A stretch of DNA of 64,000 bases. It comes from Pseudomonas peli (GTDB lineage Bacteria > Pseudomonadota > Gammaproteobacteria > Pseudomonadales > Pseudomonadaceae). The stretch is from positions 312,334-376,333 of the forward strand of contig NZ_FMTL01000002.1 of the NCBI RefSeq assembly GCF_900099645.1, given 5' to 3'. Of the stretch, positions 1 to 9,760 are shown in pieces (position 1 is the stretch's first letter; every line of letters starts with the position of its first letter). The notes under the pieces are model-generated. The model did no database searches. It saw only the letters and a list, made by a program, of their open reading frames with translations, and had not been told where the DNA came from. The translations under genes were made by a program, and so were the position numbers.

Positions 1-199
1 TGAAGGGCGCGGGCGCAATCGTCGCGTCGTGTTAGTGATCTCGCGTAATCTAGACGTACGTCGCAGCGTTAGCGGTGTGGGCAGTGCCAATGCTAAGCCT
101 GATGCGGCGTTGCAACGTGCTGGCACGCAACCTGCAAAAGCCCCAGCAGCGCCGGTCCCGCAAGCGGGTGCCGTCAATCCCCCGTCGCCGGTCCCATAG
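1..199 (+). CDS. motD: MotD flagellar stator protein, C-terminal fragment
   Basis: This is only the 3' end of a gene that starts before the window; the reading frame begins at base 2 and stops at TAG 197-199. The visible start, EGRGRNRRVVLVI, is the end of an OmpA/MotB peptidoglycan-binding domain (the G-R-x-x-NRRV signature). It is followed by a low-complexity Ala/Pro tail of about 40 residues. In Pseudomonas, motD sits just before the ParA-like and CheW-like genes that follow here, which supports MotD rather than another OmpA-like protein. The known role of the family is to anchor the second stator (MotC/MotD) to the cell wall. Only 65 residues are visible, so the membrane segment and plug cannot be checked. 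Confidence 0.8.
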   Translation, partial: EGRGRNRRVVLVISRNLDVRRSVSGVGSANAKPDAALQRAGTQPAKAPAAPVPQAGAVNPPSPVP

Positions 200-249
200 G
201 GTGGCCCCGTTCTCGGTCAGGCTGCAGCTGAACCGGGAGGATGATAACG

Positions 250-1038
250 ATGAGAGTCTGGGCAGTAGCCAATCAAAAAGGTGGAGTCGGTAAGACCACC
301 ACATCAATCGCTCTTGCAGGCCTGTTGGCAGATGCCGGCAAGCGTGTGGTGATCGTCGATCTCGATCCCCATGGGTCGATGACCAGCTACTTCGGGCATG
401 ACCCGGACAGCCTGGAACACAGCAGCTTCGATTTGTTCCAACATAAAGGCGCTGTGCCGCGCGGTTTGCCCCAGCAGCTGCTCCTGCCTACCAGTGATGA
501 GCGTATCTCCCTGCTGCCGTCCAGCACTGCACTGGCCACCCTGGAGCGCCAGTCACCCGGGCAGAGTGGCTTGGGCTTGGTGATAGCCAAGAGCCTTGCG
601 CAGCTTTGGCAGGATTTTGATCATGCGGTGATCGACAGTCCGCCCTTGCTTGGGGTACTGATGGTCAATGCACTGGCGGCAAGTCAGCAGCTGGTAATTC
701 CTGTGCAGACTGAATTTCTGGCTGTAAAAGGCTTGGAGCGGATGGTCAATACCTTGGCGATGATCAACCGTTCGCGTCAGCAGGCGTTGCCGTACACCAT
801 CGTACCGACCCTGTTCGACCGTCGTACCCAAGCGTCGATGGGCACGCTGCGTGTGTTGCGCAACAGTTACCCTGATCACCTGTGGCCGGCCTATATTCCG
901 GTTGATACGCGTTTACGTGATGCCAGTCGGGCAGGGCTGACCCCGTCAACGTTTGATAGCAACAGCCGCGGTGTACTGGCTTATCGCGCCTTACTCAAAC
1001 ACCTGCTTTCTCAGCAGATTGCTGCTCAGGTCGCTTGA
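250..1038 (+). CDS. parC: ParA-family ATPase of the chemotaxis cluster (ParC-like, array positioning)
   Basis: 262-residue MinD/ParA ATPase. The deviant Walker A motif KGGVGKT is at residues 10-16 and a VDLDPHGS switch motif lies near residue 40. ATG 250 is preferred over ATG 241 because the ribosome-binding site GGGAGG (235-240) touches ATG 241 but sits nine bases before ATG 250, and the resulting N-terminus MRVWAVANQ matches the family. It lies between motD and a CheW-like gene, the position occupied by ParC in polar flagellates, where this ATPase places chemoreceptor arrays at the cell pole together with ParP. The symbol refers to that chemotaxis ParC, not to the topoisomerase IV subunit. 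The array role is inferred from family and context. Confidence 0.85.
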   Translation: MRVWAVANQKGGVGKTTTSIALAGLLADAGKRVVIVDLDPHGSMTSYFGHDPDSLEHSSFDLFQHKGAVPRGLPQQLLLPTSDERISLLPSSTALATLERQSPGQSGLGLVIAKSLAQLWQDFDHAVIDSPPLLGVLMVNALAASQQLVIPVQTEFLAVKGLERMVNTLAMINRSRQQALPYTIVPTLFDRRTQASMGTLRVLRNSYPDHLWPAYIPVDTRLRDASRAGLTPSTFDSNSRGVLAYRALLKHLLSQQIAAQVA

Positions 1039-1125
1039 GATGAACGACTATGCTGAAGATATGGGCTCAAGTCTGTCGCTAGCGCGGCCGATAGTCTGTA
1101 CAGACTGTTATTGCGAGTTGTCTTG

Positions 1126-1965
1126 ATGAGTCGTCCTTTAGCCACCGCTACACGTTCGCAACAGGTCTTGCAGTCCTATTTGGATGGCTTGTTGCAGGAG
1201 GCTGCGGTCGAGTTTGTCGATAGCATCACGCTGGATGAATTCGAGGCCGCGGTGCTGGAAGAGCAGGTGCGCGATGCGCGCAGCATGCCGCAGGTGAGCG
1301 TGGCTAAGGTCAAGCCTCTGGCTGAGTTGGCGCCGCGTCCATTGGTGCTGCCCACTTTCGAGATGCCCACTGCGCACGTTGATGTTCACGTCGAGTCGCT
1401 GCCAGAGGTTGTAGAAACTGTTGTAGTGGCTGAGTCGGTGCAGTCAGAGCCGCAGATGTTGGTGGTACCTGAGGCGGTGCCGCAGGGGCGGCCTGAATGG
1501 GCGCAAGGGTCTTTCGAATGCCTGTTATTTGATGTGGCTGGGCTGACCTTAGCCGTTCCGCTGGTGTGCCTGGGTTCGATTTATCCCCTGGAGGGGCAGG
1601 AGCTGACACCATTATTTGGTCAGCCTGACTGGTTTCTCGGCATACTGCCGAGCCAGGCCGGTAACCTGAAAGTGTTGGATACAGCGCGCTGGGTGATGCC
1701 TGACCGTTATCGCGATGATTTTCGCGAAGGGTTGCAGTATGTAATTTCCGTTGAAGGTTATGAGTGGGGGCTGGCGGTGCATCAGGTCAGTCGCTCGATT
1801 CGGCTGGATCCCGACGAGGTTAAATGGCGCAGCCAGCGTACGCAGCGTCCGTGGCTCGCGGGTACGGTGATTGAACACATGTGTGCCTTGTTGGATGTCG
1901 CATCCCTGGCCGAGTTGATTGCCAGTGGTGCTGCCAAGCGCATGGCGGCCAAGCAGGTGCATTGA
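1126..1965 (+). CDS. parP: CheW-domain coupling protein, ParP-like
   Basis: 279 residues from ATG 1126; an in-frame TTG at 1111 would add five. The N-terminal ~125 residues are variable and rich in Val, Glu and Pro. The C-terminal half, from about FECLLFDVAGLTLAVP, is a CheW-like domain with the usual hydrophobic strands and a GILPSQAGNLKVLD segment. A CheW-like domain at the C-terminus of a protein encoded right after a ParA-type ATPase is the ParP architecture. In Vibrio, ParP binds CheA and receptors through this domain and recruits ParC, keeping arrays polar. That function is inferred here. The gap from the ATPase gene is 87 bp, and cheW follows. Confidence 0.75.
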   Translation: MSRPLATATRSQQVLQSYLDGLLQEAAVEFVDSITLDEFEAAVLEEQVRDARSMPQVSVAKVKPLAELAPRPLVLPTFEMPTAHVDVHVESLPEVVETVVVAESVQSEPQMLVVPEAVPQGRPEWAQGSFECLLFDVAGLTLAVPLVCLGSIYPLEGQELTPLFGQPDWFLGILPSQAGNLKVLDTARWVMPDRYRDDFREGLQYVISVEGYEWGLAVHQVSRSIRLDPDEVKWRSQRTQRPWLAGTVIEHMCALLDVASLAELIASGAAKRMAAKQVH

Positions 1966-2070
1966 ATAACGCGGGGCTGTGCGAGGTGCGCAGCTTTGCA
2001 TCTATAGTAATCATAGCGGGGTATACACCCGCGATCGCCGCCGCGAGCGGTTCATGACGAGGCTAGGGAC

Positions 2071-2550
2071 ATGAAGAAAAGTTCTGCACAAGGTTCTGAT
2101 GATCCGATTCTGCAGTGGGTAACGTTCCGCCTGGATAACGAAACCTATGGCATCAATGTGATGCAGGTTCAGGAAGTCCTGCGCTACACCGAAATTGCCC
2201 CTGTGCCGGGTGCGCCAAGCTATGTGCTGGGCATCATCAACCTGCGCGGCAATGTGGTCACAGTCATCGATACACGTCAGCGTTTCGGGTTGGACTCCAC
2301 CGAGGTGACCGATAACACCCGTATCGTGATTATCGAGGCCGACAAGCAAGTGGTCGGTATCTTGGTCGATAGCGTGGCAGAAGTGGTTTATCTGCGTCAG
2401 TCTGAAGTGGAAACTGCTCCGAACGTGGGCAATGACGAATCTGCCAAGTTTATCCAGGGCGTGTGCAACAAGAACGGCGAGCTGCTGATTCTGGTTGAGC
2501 TGGACAAGATGATGAGCGAAGAAGAGTGGTCCGATCTGGAGAGCATCTAA
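2071..2550 (+). CDS. cheW: Chemotaxis coupling protein CheW
   Basis: 159-residue single-domain CheW. The order of motifs is typical: WVTFRLDNETYGINVMQVQEV, then the VPGAPSYVLGIINLRGNVV core, a DTRQRFGL segment, and a C-terminal ILVELDKMMSEEEW tail. CheW links methyl-accepting receptors to the CheA kinase in the cytoplasmic array. ATG 2071 is preceded by a weak AGGGAC. The DUF2802 gene starts three bases after the stop, so the two are almost certainly co-transcribed. Nothing unusual is seen. Confidence 0.95.
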   Translation: MKKSSAQGSDDPILQWVTFRLDNETYGINVMQVQEVLRYTEIAPVPGAPSYVLGIINLRGNVVTVIDTRQRFGLDSTEVTDNTRIVIIEADKQVVGILVDSVAEVVYLRQSEVETAPNVGNDESAKFIQGVCNKNGELLILVELDKMMSEEEWSDLESI

Positions 2551-2553
2551 GTC

Positions 2554-2958
2554 ATGCTCGAAGCGCTGCTGGTCGCATTAGCCCTGGTGTGCCTGGGGCT
2601 GGTATGCGTCAGTATCTGGCTTGTCAGGCAGTTGCGTGACTTTATCAAGTTGCAAGGTGAGCGTGACGCAGTGCGTGATCGCCGGCTCAAAGAACTTAGC
2701 CGGCGACTGGATGCCTACCTGACTGGTAGCGTGCAGATGGGTGAGGAGTTGCACGAATTGCGCAGGGTTGTTGCACCTTTGCCGGACAAACTTAATCAGA
2801 TTGAGCAGCGTGATCCTAGCAGCCTGTCATTTACTCAGGCTGCACGTTTGGCGGGTATGGGTGCCAGCGTGGATGATCTGACCCAGTCATGCGGTCTGAG
2901 TAAGGCCGAGGCTGAGTTGGTCAGCAAGATGCAGCAGGCCAAACTGCAGCGCTCCTGA
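2554..2958 (+). CDS. DUF2802 membrane-anchored protein of the flagellar/chemotaxis cluster
   Basis: 134 residues. A single hydrophobic N-terminal segment (residues ~3-27) is followed by a charged, probably coiled-coil stretch (~28-85). The C-terminal part, AARLAGMGASVDDLTQSCGLSKAEAELV, looks like a small helix-turn-helix fold. This matches the DUF2802 family found after cheW in Pseudomonas. A GGAGAG site precedes ATG 2554, three bases after cheW. No enzymatic motif is visible. A structural or coupling role at the membrane is possible but unproven. The gene ends seven bases before the convergent FlhB-like gene. Confidence 0.75.
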   Translation: MLEALLVALALVCLGLVCVSIWLVRQLRDFIKLQGERDAVRDRRLKELSRRLDAYLTGSVQMGEELHELRRVVAPLPDKLNQIEQRDPSSLSFTQAARLAGMGASVDDLTQSCGLSKAEAELVSKMQQAKLQRS

Positions 2959-2965
2959 GGCTCCC

Positions 2966-3292
2966 TCACTCTGGCGGTCCTGCCAATAAACGCAGCGGTG
3001 GTGTGATGTCGGTATCCCGCCCGCTACCGGCCGGTGCCTTACCTTTCAAATACCAAGCAAAGGCGATGATTTCCGCGATACAGCGATACAGCTGCTCGGG
3101 AATTGCATCACCCAGTTCCAGTCGCGCCAATAATCGCACCAGCTCAGCATTTTCATAGATCGGTACTTCGTACTCGCGGGCAATCGCCAGAATGGCTTCG
3201 GCCAGTTCGTCATCGCCTTTGGCACTGAGTACGGGCGCTTTCTGGCCGTCGTAGGTGAGGGCGATGGCTTGGCGGGGTGCGGTCTTCTTCAT
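2966..3292 (-). CDS. Short FlhB C-terminal-domain-like protein
   Basis: 108 residues resembling only the cytoplasmic C-terminal domain of FlhB/YscU export-gate proteins: RQAIALTYDGQKAPVLSAKG, then AREYEVPIYENAELVRLLARLELGDAIPEQLY. It lacks the four transmembrane helices and begins just after where the autocleaved NPTH site would lie, so it corresponds to the processed FlhB-C fragment. In full FlhB this domain controls the switch from hook to filament export by interacting with FliK. The start codon overlaps the stop of the FliK-like gene (ATGA), so the two are translationally coupled. That pairing suggests they act together; the actual function is unknown. Confidence 0.75.
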   Translation of the reverse strand: MKKTAPRQAIALTYDGQKAPVLSAKGDDELAEAILAIAREYEVPIYENAELVRLLARLELGDAIPEQLYRCIAEIIAFAWYLKGKAPAGSGRDTDITPPLRLLAGPPE

Positions 3293-4833
3293 GCGGTTTC
3301 ATCCACCCAGCGCTGTTCCAGCGTCGTGCGCGGCCCGCGTGGCGGCGTGCCTTGGTTGCAGGCCAGCTCGCCAACCTGCACGCCTGCGGCATTCAGGCGT
3401 TGACGCAGGTTATCCAGCTCCGCATCGATCAGGTTGACGGTGCTGCTGCGCTCAGCCCACAACTGACTAGAAAGGCGGCCATGGGCCAATTGCGCCTGCA
3501 CCTGCAAGGGACCTAGTGGATCCAGATCAAAGGCCAGTTCGACTTTCCACAGGGTTTCCTTTTTATCGGGTTTGCCTTGTGGGTTGCTTTCATCGCGCTG
3601 GATTTTTACCTGCAGTGGAACCAATTCTTGCTGATTGCGCATCGGCAGTTCCAGTTGCCAGGTGGTCAGCAGGTTGCCATCCGGACCGACCTGGCTCTGC
3701 GCAAGGCTGGAAAGTTGGTGGGTCTGCAGGCGAGAGAGGGCAGCCGCGGCGAGCTTTAGCATGGTTTCCAGGTCGGCCTCACCTTCCATGGCCTGTAGCA
3801 GGCGTGAGGGCAGGGGGAAATTCAGCGCTTGCTGGCGATTCGTGGCTTTGCCCAGGTTGCCGAGCAGGTCGCGTGCAAGGGCGGGCATCGCCTGAGCCAG
3901 CGATGTCCCTGCGGTGGCTGCGGCCAGTGGTGTGCCGGTGGATAGATTCGGCAGTAATTGAGTGATCAGGCGCAGCAGGTTGGCTTTCAGGTCGTTCGGC
4001 AGTGCCTGGCCCTGACCGCCAAGTAATTTGCTTTCCAGCAGGATGCCACTGTTTTCAAGGGCGGCAGCCAGGCCTTTGGCGCTGCTCAACTGCGCGGCGT
4101 CGGGCATGATGCCGAAGAGTTTGTCGATGCTGGTGCGTAGGCCTTCGCTCATGTCGGCATTGCCACGGATACCCTGCAGGGCGCTGAACAGCCCTTCCAA
4201 TGAGCCCTGGCGGTTGCTTTGGTTGCCCAGTTGCTGGCTCAGGGCAAGTTGGTCAAGGCGGCCACTCAGGGGCAGGAAATTCAGCGCCTGGCTGCCCTGT
4301 ACCTGAGCGCTGAGCAGGCTACCTAAAGGCAGTGCCAGCGGGGTTTCCAGAGACAGCTTGCTGCCGGCCAGTGGCGTATTGAGCAAGCTGACCAGCACCT
4401 TGTAGATCACCTGTTGCGAGCGGCCCTGCAGCAATTGTTCGCGGGCCACTACCTTGCCCTGCAGCAGGGTGCCGATGGGCAATTGGTCGAGGTCCAGGCT
4501 GGTTAGAGGTTTGTCCCCTCCCATCAGCAGGGACAGGGCCAGCCGGGTTTCCGACAGGGCGGTTACGGCCAGGGATGTGCCCTGAGCCAACGGGCGCGGG
4601 CTGTTGGCCTCAAGGGTCGCCTGATTTCCATTATTCAGGGTCAGCTTGAGCAGCACCTGAAAACTCTGCGCCACTTCCTTGAGTGCGATGACTTCGGCCT
4701 TGGCGGTTTCGCCACTGGCCAGCAAGCCTTGCATGGGCTGTAACAGTTTCACTGCCAGGTCCGCCGCGACAGCGCTGGGGCGGCTGCTGGGGGGCGTTGG
4801 CGCAATAGGCCGCGGACTGCTGATTTCGCTCAT
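3289..4833 (-). CDS. FliK-like flagellar hook-length control protein
   Basis: 514 residues from ATG 4833 (MSEISSPRPIAP); earlier starts would run into the ccm promoter region. The first ~380 residues are rich in Leu, Gln, Ala and Ser without clear domains. The C-terminal ~110 residues (LETMLKLAAAALSR through WKVELAFDLDPLGPLQVQAQLAHGRLSSQLWAERSSTVNLIDAELDNLRQRL, read as separate segments) match the Flg_hook/FliK C-terminal domain. The true fliK normally lies in another flagellar cluster, so this is probably a paralogue. It is coupled to the FlhB-like gene downstream. A secretion-switch function is inferred from domain content only. Confidence 0.75.
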   Translation of the reverse strand: MSEISSPRPIAPTPPSSRPSAVAADLAVKLLQPMQGLLASGETAKAEVIALKEVAQSFQVLLKLTLNNGNQATLEANSPRPLAQGTSLAVTALSETRLALSLLMGGDKPLTSLDLDQLPIGTLLQGKVVAREQLLQGRSQQVIYKVLVSLLNTPLAGSKLSLETPLALPLGSLLSAQVQGSQALNFLPLSGRLDQLALSQQLGNQSNRQGSLEGLFSALQGIRGNADMSEGLRTSIDKLFGIMPDAAQLSSAKGLAAALENSGILLESKLLGGQGQALPNDLKANLLRLITQLLPNLSTGTPLAAATAGTSLAQAMPALARDLLGNLGKATNRQQALNFPLPSRLLQAMEGEADLETMLKLAAAALSRLQTHQLSSLAQSQVGPDGNLLTTWQLELPMRNQQELVPLQVKIQRDESNPQGKPDKKETLWKVELAFDLDPLGPLQVQAQLAHGRLSSQLWAERSSTVNLIDAELDNLRQRLNAAGVQVGELACNQGTPPRGPRTTLEQRWVDETA

Positions 4834-4883
4834 TGGCGGGTTACACCCTGTCGAAAATGCCCGCTGCGGCAGGCGGAGCTGGG

Positions 4884-4893
4884 CATGTATAAT
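4884..4893 (+). promoter_or_regulatory. Candidate extended -10 promoter upstream of ccmA
   Basis: The intergenic stretch between the FliK-like gene and ccmA contains TGTATAAT (TATAAT at 4888-4893), an extended -10 element about 100 bases before the ccmA start. No convincing -35 hexamer is seen at 16-18 bases, as is common for extended -10 promoters. It is the only clear promoter candidate for the long ccm operon. Confidence 0.4.
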
Positions 4894-4996
4894 CGCGCCC
4901 CGTCTGGTTCGGCTGCGCATTCCATTTGCGTCAGTATAGCGGCCAAGACGCTGCCGACTTGAACAGCTTTTGCCATCCATCTTAGGTGCCGATGCC

Positions 4997-5632
4997 TTGA
5001 CCAGCCCTCTTCTTGAAGCCGTTGCGCTCGCCTGTGAGCGAGACTGGCGCATGCTCTTCGAGCGTGTGGAGCTGCGTCTGGTTCCCGGTGAAATGCTTCA
5101 GGTGGCGGGCCCCAATGGCAGTGGTAAAACCAGTCTGCTGCGCTTGCTGGCTGGGTTGATGCAGCCCACTGCTGGTGAGATTCGTCTGAATGGTCGCCCG
5201 TTGACCGCGCAGCGCGCCGAGCTTGCGCGCAACCTGCTGTGGATTGGACATGCCGCCGGCATCAAGGGCTTGCTTACTGCCGAGGAAAACCTCACCTGGC
5301 TTTGCGCCCTGCATCAGCCGGTCGAGCGCGAGACCATCTGGCAGGCTCTGGCGGCGGTGGGGCTGCGCGGGTTTGAAGATGTGCCTTGCCACACCCTGTC
5401 CGCCGGGCAACAGCGCCGTGTCGCGTTGGCGCGTTTGTATCTGCCAGGCCCGTCGCTGTGGGTGCTGGATGAACCGTTTACTGCGCTGGACAAGGCGGCA
5501 GTGGCGCAGCTGGAGAACCATCTCGCCGCGCATTGTCAGCAAGGTGGCCTGGTGGTGCTGACCACGCACCATGAATTGACGGTCAAGCCGGCCGGCTACC
5601 GCGAGCTTGATCTGGGGCAGCGTCCGTTATGA
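4997..5632 (+). CDS. ccmA: Heme exporter ATP-binding protein CcmA
   Basis: 211-residue ABC ATPase of system I cytochrome c maturation. Walker A is GPNGSGKTS, the signature is LSAGQQRR and Walker B is LWVLDEPF. The start is a TTG at 4997 (giving [18 protein letters not shown], the usual family N-terminus), preceded by AGGTG at 4984-4988. A TTG at 4970 in frame would add nine atypical residues. CcmA drives CcmBCD so that holo-CcmE is released in the periplasm. The stop overlaps the ccmB start by four bases. Confidence 0.95.
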   Translation: MTSPLLEAVALACERDWRMLFERVELRLVPGEMLQVAGPNGSGKTSLLRLLAGLMQPTAGEIRLNGRPLTAQRAELARNLLWIGHAAGIKGLLTAEENLTWLCALHQPVERETIWQALAAVGLRGFEDVPCHTLSAGQQRRVALARLYLPGPSLWVLDEPFTALDKAAVAQLENHLAAHCQQGGLVVLTTHHELTVKPAGYRELDLGQRPL

Positions 5633-6300
5633 GCAATGTCTTTAGCCTATTGCTCGCCCGCGAGGCGCGCCTGTTGTTTCGCCGCCCGGCCGAGCTGGCC
5701 AATCCGTTAGTGTTCTTTGCCATTGTGATTGCGTTGTTCCCATTGGCGGTGGGGCCGCAGACGCAGTTGTTACAAAGCCTTTCGCCGGGGCTGGTGTGGG
5801 TGGCGGCCCTATTGGCCGTGCTGCTCTCGCTGGACGGGCTGTTTCGCAGTGATTTCGAGGACGGCTCGCTGGAGCAGTGGGTCCTTTCGCCGCACCCCCT
5901 GGCTCTTCTGGTTCTGGCCAAGGTGCTGGCACACTGGCTGTTCTCAGGCCTGGCGCTGGTGCTGTTGGCGCCACTGCTGGCGTTGATGTTGGGTTTGCCG
6001 GGGCGCTGCCTGCCGGTGCTGCTGATCTCGCTGCTCCTCGGTACGCCGGTGCTGAGCTTACTGGGCGCAGTTGGCGCGGCGCTGACGGTGGGTCTGAAGC
6101 GTGGCGGCCTGTTGCTCGCGTTGCTGATTTTGCCGTTGTACATCCCGGTGCTGATTCTGGGCAGCGGTGCGCTACAAGCCAGCCTGCAAGGATTGCCGGC
6201 GGTTGGTCACTTGTTGTGGCTGGCCAGCCTCACCGCATTGGCGGTGACCTTGACACCTTTTGCCATCGCCGCTGGTCTGACGATCAGTGTCGCTGAGTAG
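5629..6300 (+). CDS. ccmB: Heme exporter membrane protein CcmB
   Basis: 223 residues, strongly hydrophobic, with six predicted membrane helices and the family start [23 protein letters not shown]. CcmB is the permease subunit of the CcmAB ABC module acting with CcmC and CcmD on CcmE. The length is normal. ATG 5629 overlaps the ccmA stop (ATGA). A 64-bp gap to ccmC is the largest within the operon. Confidence 0.95.
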   Translation: MSNVFSLLLAREARLLFRRPAELANPLVFFAIVIALFPLAVGPQTQLLQSLSPGLVWVAALLAVLLSLDGLFRSDFEDGSLEQWVLSPHPLALLVLAKVLAHWLFSGLALVLLAPLLALMLGLPGRCLPVLLISLLLGTPVLSLLGAVGAALTVGLKRGGLLLALLILPLYIPVLILGSGALQASLQGLPAVGHLLWLASLTALAVTLTPFAIAAGLTISVAE

Positions 6301-6364
6301 ACAATAAGCCTGAATGGCCGGTTGATCGTGGTGCCTGCCTGCGCCCTGATCAGCCCTAGCACTG

Positions 6365-7132
6365 ATGAGTAACCTGATGAACTGGACGTGGTTTCACAAG
6401 CTCGGCTCGCCTAAATGGTTTTATGAAATCAGCAGCCGCTGGCTCCCCTGGTTGGCCCTGGCCGCCGCTGTGCTGTTGGCGGTCGGCCTGGTTTGGGGCC
6501 TCGCCTTTGCGCCGCCGGATTACCAGCAGGGCAACAGCTTTCGCATCATCTACATCCATGTGCCTGCGGCGTTTCTCGCTCAGTCGATCTACGTAATGTT
6601 GGCGGTGGCCGGCGTTGTCGGGCTGGTGTGGAAAATGAAACTGGCCGATGTCGCCTTGCAGCAGGCCGCACCCATCGGCGCCTGGATGACGGCGATCGCT
6701 CTGGTGACCGGTGCGGTGTGGGGCAAGCCGACCTGGGGTACTTACTGGGTGTGGGATGCTCGCCTGACCTCGATGCTGATTCTGCTGTTCCTGTATTTCG
6801 GTGTAATCGCCCTCGGCAATGCCATCACCAACCGTGATAGCGCGGCCAAGGCCTGTGCGGTGCTGGCCATTGTGGGTGTGGTGAACATCCCGATCATCAA
6901 ATACTCGGTGGAGTGGTGGAACACCCTGCACCAGCCGGCCACCTTCAGTGTGGTGGCCAAGCCGGCCATGCCGTTTGAGATGTGGATGCCGCTGCTGATC
7001 ATGGTGCTGGGCTTCTACTGCTTCTTTGGGGCCGTGCTGCTGATGCGCATGCGCCTGGAAGTGCTCAAGCGCGAGGCCCGCAGCAGTTGGGCCAAAACTG
7101 AGATCAAGGCGCAGGTGGAGAAGAGGCTATGA
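6365..7132 (+). CDS. ccmC: Heme handling protein CcmC
   Basis: 255 residues with six membrane helices. The tryptophan-rich heme-binding motif [15 protein letters not shown] is present in the periplasmic loop, and conserved His residues lie in [10 protein letters not shown] and [10 protein letters not shown]. CcmC loads heme onto the histidine of CcmE in the inner membrane. It overlaps ccmD by four bases. All family features are intact. Confidence 0.96.
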   Translation: MSNLMNWTWFHKLGSPKWFYEISSRWLPWLALAAAVLLAVGLVWGLAFAPPDYQQGNSFRIIYIHVPAAFLAQSIYVMLAVAGVVGLVWKMKLADVALQQAAPIGAWMTAIALVTGAVWGKPTWGTYWVWDARLTSMLILLFLYFGVIALGNAITNRDSAAKACAVLAIVGVVNIPIIKYSVEWWNTLHQPATFSVVAKPAMPFEMWMPLLIMVLGFYCFFGAVLLMRMRLEVLKREARSSWAKTEIKAQVEKRL

Positions 7133-7305
7133 GTTTTGCCAGCTTCAGCGAGTTTCTCGCCATGGGCACCCACGGGCCTTATGTCTGGTCCTGTTATGCC
7201 ATCAGCCTGGCTGTGCTGGGGCTGAATGTGGCGCTGCCAATCCTGGCGCGTCGCCGTTATCTGCAAGACGAGGCGCGTCGTTTGCGCCGGGAGGAGTCGA
7301 AGTGA
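7129..7305 (+). CDS. ccmD: Heme exporter small subunit CcmD
   Basis: 58-residue protein with one membrane helix ([20 protein letters not shown]) followed by a basic, Arg-rich cytoplasmic tail ([16 protein letters not shown]). This is the typical CcmD layout. It overlaps the ccmC stop (ATGA at 7129) and the ccmE start (GTGA at 7302). CcmD helps release holo-CcmE from the CcmABCD complex. It is short, and is identified by position and topology as much as by sequence. Confidence 0.9.
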   Translation: MSFASFSEFLAMGTHGPYVWSCYAISLAVLGLNVALPILARRRYLQDEARRLRREESK

Positions 7306-7790
7306 ACCCCGTGCGTAAAAAACGCCTGTATATCGTCCTGGCAATCATCGCCGGTGTCGGCATCGCTGTGGCGCTGGCCCTGAGCGCGTTGCAGCAGAAC
7401 ATCAACCTGTTCTACACCCCGACCCAGATCGCTAACGGCGAAGCCCCGCAGGACACTCGCATCCGTGCCGGCGGCCTGGTTGAGGAGGGCTCGGTGAAGC
7501 GCTCCAGCGACTCACTGGACACCGATTTTGTCGTCACTGACGGCGCCAAGAGCGTGACCATCCGCTACAGCGGCATCCTTCCGGACCTGTTTCGTGAAGG
7601 GCAGGGCATCGTCGCCATGGGCAAGCTCGACGCCAGCGGCGTGCTGATTGCCGATGAAGTACTGGCCAAACACGACGAAAACTACATGCCGCCGGAAGTC
7701 ATGCAGGCCTTGGAGCAGAGCGGCATGAAACAGCAGCACGACGCGGCCAAAGCGGCCAAGCAAGCGTCCCCATCGGAGTACGCACAATGA
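7302..7790 (+). CDS. ccmE: Cytochrome c-type biogenesis heme chaperone CcmE
   Basis: 162 residues with a GTG start overlapping ccmD. One N-terminal membrane anchor ([18 protein letters not shown]) is followed by the OB-fold periplasmic domain. His124 in the motif [12 protein letters not shown] is the residue that binds heme covalently, and the following Tyr is the axial ligand. A flexible Ala/Lys C-terminal tail completes it. CcmE carries heme from CcmC to CcmF. It overlaps ccmF by four bases. Confidence 0.97.
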   Translation: MNPVRKKRLYIVLAIIAGVGIAVALALSALQQNINLFYTPTQIANGEAPQDTRIRAGGLVEEGSVKRSSDSLDTDFVVTDGAKSVTIRYSGILPDLFREGQGIVAMGKLDASGVLIADEVLAKHDENYMPPEVMQALEQSGMKQQHDAAKAAKQASPSEYAQ

Positions 7791-9760
7791 TCCCCGAACT
7801 CGGCCATCTGGCGATGATTCTGGCGCTGTGCATGGCGCTGGTGCAGGCAACACTGCCGTTGATCGGTGCCTGGCGGGGTGACCGGCAATGGATGAGCCTG
7901 GCGCAGCCGGCTGCCTGGGGGCAGTTCGCCTTTATGCTGTTTGCGTTCGTCTGCCTGACCTATGCCTTTATGATCGACGACTTCACCGTCGCCTATGTGG
8001 CCAACAACTCCAACAGCGCGTTGCCGTGGTATTACAAATTCAGCGCCGTGTGGGGTGCCCACGAAGGGTCGCTGCTGCTGTGGGGGCTGATCCTTGCCGG
8101 TTGGACCTTTGCCGTGTCGATCTTCTCGCGGCAGTTGCCTGAAGAGATGCTCGCCCGTGTGCTGGCGATCATGGGCATCATCAGCATCGGCTTTTTGTTG
8201 TTTTTGATCATCACGTCCAATCCGTTCGAGCGCCTGCTGTTTGACACCCCGTCTGATGGCCGTGACCTCAACCCGCTGTTGCAGGACTTCGGTCTGATCA
8301 TCCACCCGCCGATGCTCTACATGGGCTATGTCGGCTTCTCCGTGGCCTTCGCCTTCGCCATTGCGGCGTTGCTGGGCGGCAAGCTCGATGCAGCATGGGC
8401 GCGCTGGTCGCGGCCGTGGACCATCGTCGCTTGGGCCTTCCTTGGCATCGGTATCGCGCTGGGCTCGTGGTGGGCCTACTACGAACTTGGCTGGGGTGGT
8501 TGGTGGTTCTGGGATCCGGTGGAAAACGCCTCCTTTATGCCCTGGTTGGTCGGCACCGCGTTGATCCACTCCCTGGCTGTGACGGAAAAGCGCGGCGTGT
8601 TCAAAAGCTGGACCGTACTGCTGGCGATTGCCGCGTTCTCCTTGAGCCTGCTGGGCACCTTCCTGGTCCGTTCCGGCGTGCTGACCTCGGTGCATGCTTT
8701 CGCCAGTGACCCTGAGCGCGGCGTGTTTATTCTGGTGTTCCTGCTGATCGTGGTGGGCAGCTCCTTGGCGCTGTTTGCCATCCGCGCGCCGGTGGTGAAA
8801 AGCCAAGTTGGCTTTGCCCTGTGGTCGCGGGAAACCTTGCTGCTGGTCAACAACCTGATTCTGGTGGTGTCCGCTGCGATGATCCTGCTCGGCACCCTCT
8901 ACCCCTTGGTGCTGGATGCCACCACTGGCGCGAAATTGTCCGTTGGGCCGCCTTACTTCAACGCCTTGTTTGTGCCGCTGATGGGCTTGCTGATGGCTGT
9001 AATTGCCGTCGGTGTGATCGTGCGTTGGAAGGACACACCGGTGCAGTGGTTGCTTGGCATGCTCGCCCCGGTGCTGATCGGCAGCGTGGTGCTGGCTGTT
9101 ATCGCGACGTTCCTGGTCGGTGATTTCAACTGGGCGGTGCTCGCTGTTTGCCTGTTGTCCGCTTGGGTGGTGCTGGCGGGTGTGCGCGACATCCTTGAGA
9201 AAACCCGTCACAAAGGCCTGCTCAAAGGGCTGCCAAGCCTGACCCGTAGCTACTGGGGCATGCAAACTGCGCACTTGGGCATGGCGGTGTGTGCCCTCGG
9301 TGTGGTGTTGACCAGCGTGGGCAGCTTTGAGCGTGACATGCGCATGGCGCCGGGCGAGTCGGTCGAAATCGGCGGTTACCAGTTTATCTTCGAAGGGGCT
9401 GAGCACTTTGAAGGGCCGAACTTTACGTCGGATAAAGGCACGGTGCGGATCCTCGAAGCGGGCAAACAAATTGCCGTGCTGCACCCCGAGAAACGCCTGT
9501 ACACCGTGCAGCAATCGGTGATGACCGAGGCGGGCATTGATGCCGGTATCACCCGTGACCTGTTCGTTGCTTTGGGTGAGCCGCTGGAAGACGGTGCGTG
9601 GGCGGTGCGTGTCCACATCAAACCGTTCGTCCGTTGGATCTGGTTTGGCGCCTTGTTGATGGGGCTCGGTGGCTTCCTGGCCGCTGCGGATAAGCGCTAC
9701 CGGATGAAGGTGCGCACCCGTGTGCGTGATGCCCTGGGTATGGCGGGGGCGCAGGCATGA
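7787..9760 (+). CDS. ccmF: Cytochrome c heme lyase subunit CcmF
   Basis: 657 residues with many membrane helices. The WWD heme-binding domain [18 protein letters not shown] is present, along with SKVNNS-like hydrophilic loops and conserved His residues such as in [12 protein letters not shown] large periplasmic loop near the C-terminus ([18 protein letters not shown]) precedes the last helix. CcmF with CcmH and CcmI attaches heme to the CXXCH motif of apocytochromes. It overlaps ccmG by four bases. A long opposite-strand open frame covering this gene is only a shadow. Confidence 0.97.
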   Translation: MIPELGHLAMILALCMALVQATLPLIGAWRGDRQWMSLAQPAAWGQFAFMLFAFVCLTYAFMIDDFTVAYVANNSNSALPWYYKFSAVWGAHEGSLLLWGLILAGWTFAVSIFSRQLPEEMLARVLAIMGIISIGFLLFLIITSNPFERLLFDTPSDGRDLNPLLQDFGLIIHPPMLYMGYVGFSVAFAFAIAALLGGKLDAAWARWSRPWTIVAWAFLGIGIALGSWWAYYELGWGGWWFWDPVENASFMPWLVGTALIHSLAVTEKRGVFKSWTVLLAIAAFSLSLLGTFLVRSGVLTSVHAFASDPERGVFILVFLLIVVGSSLALFAIRAPVVKSQVGFALWSRETLLLVNNLILVVSAAMILLGTLYPLVLDATTGAKLSVGPPYFNALFVPLMGLLMAVIAVGVIVRWKDTPVQWLLGMLAPVLIGSVVLAVIATFLVGDFNWAVLAVCLLSAWVVLAGVRDILEKTRHKGLLKGLPSLTRSYWGMQTAHLGMAVCALGVVLTSVGSFERDMRMAPGESVEIGGYQFIFEGAEHFEGPNFTSDKGTVRILEAGKQIAVLHPEKRLYTVQQSVMTEAGIDAGITRDLFVALGEPLEDGAWAVRVHIKPFVRWIWFGALLMGLGGFLAAADKRYRMKVRTRVRDALGMAGAQA

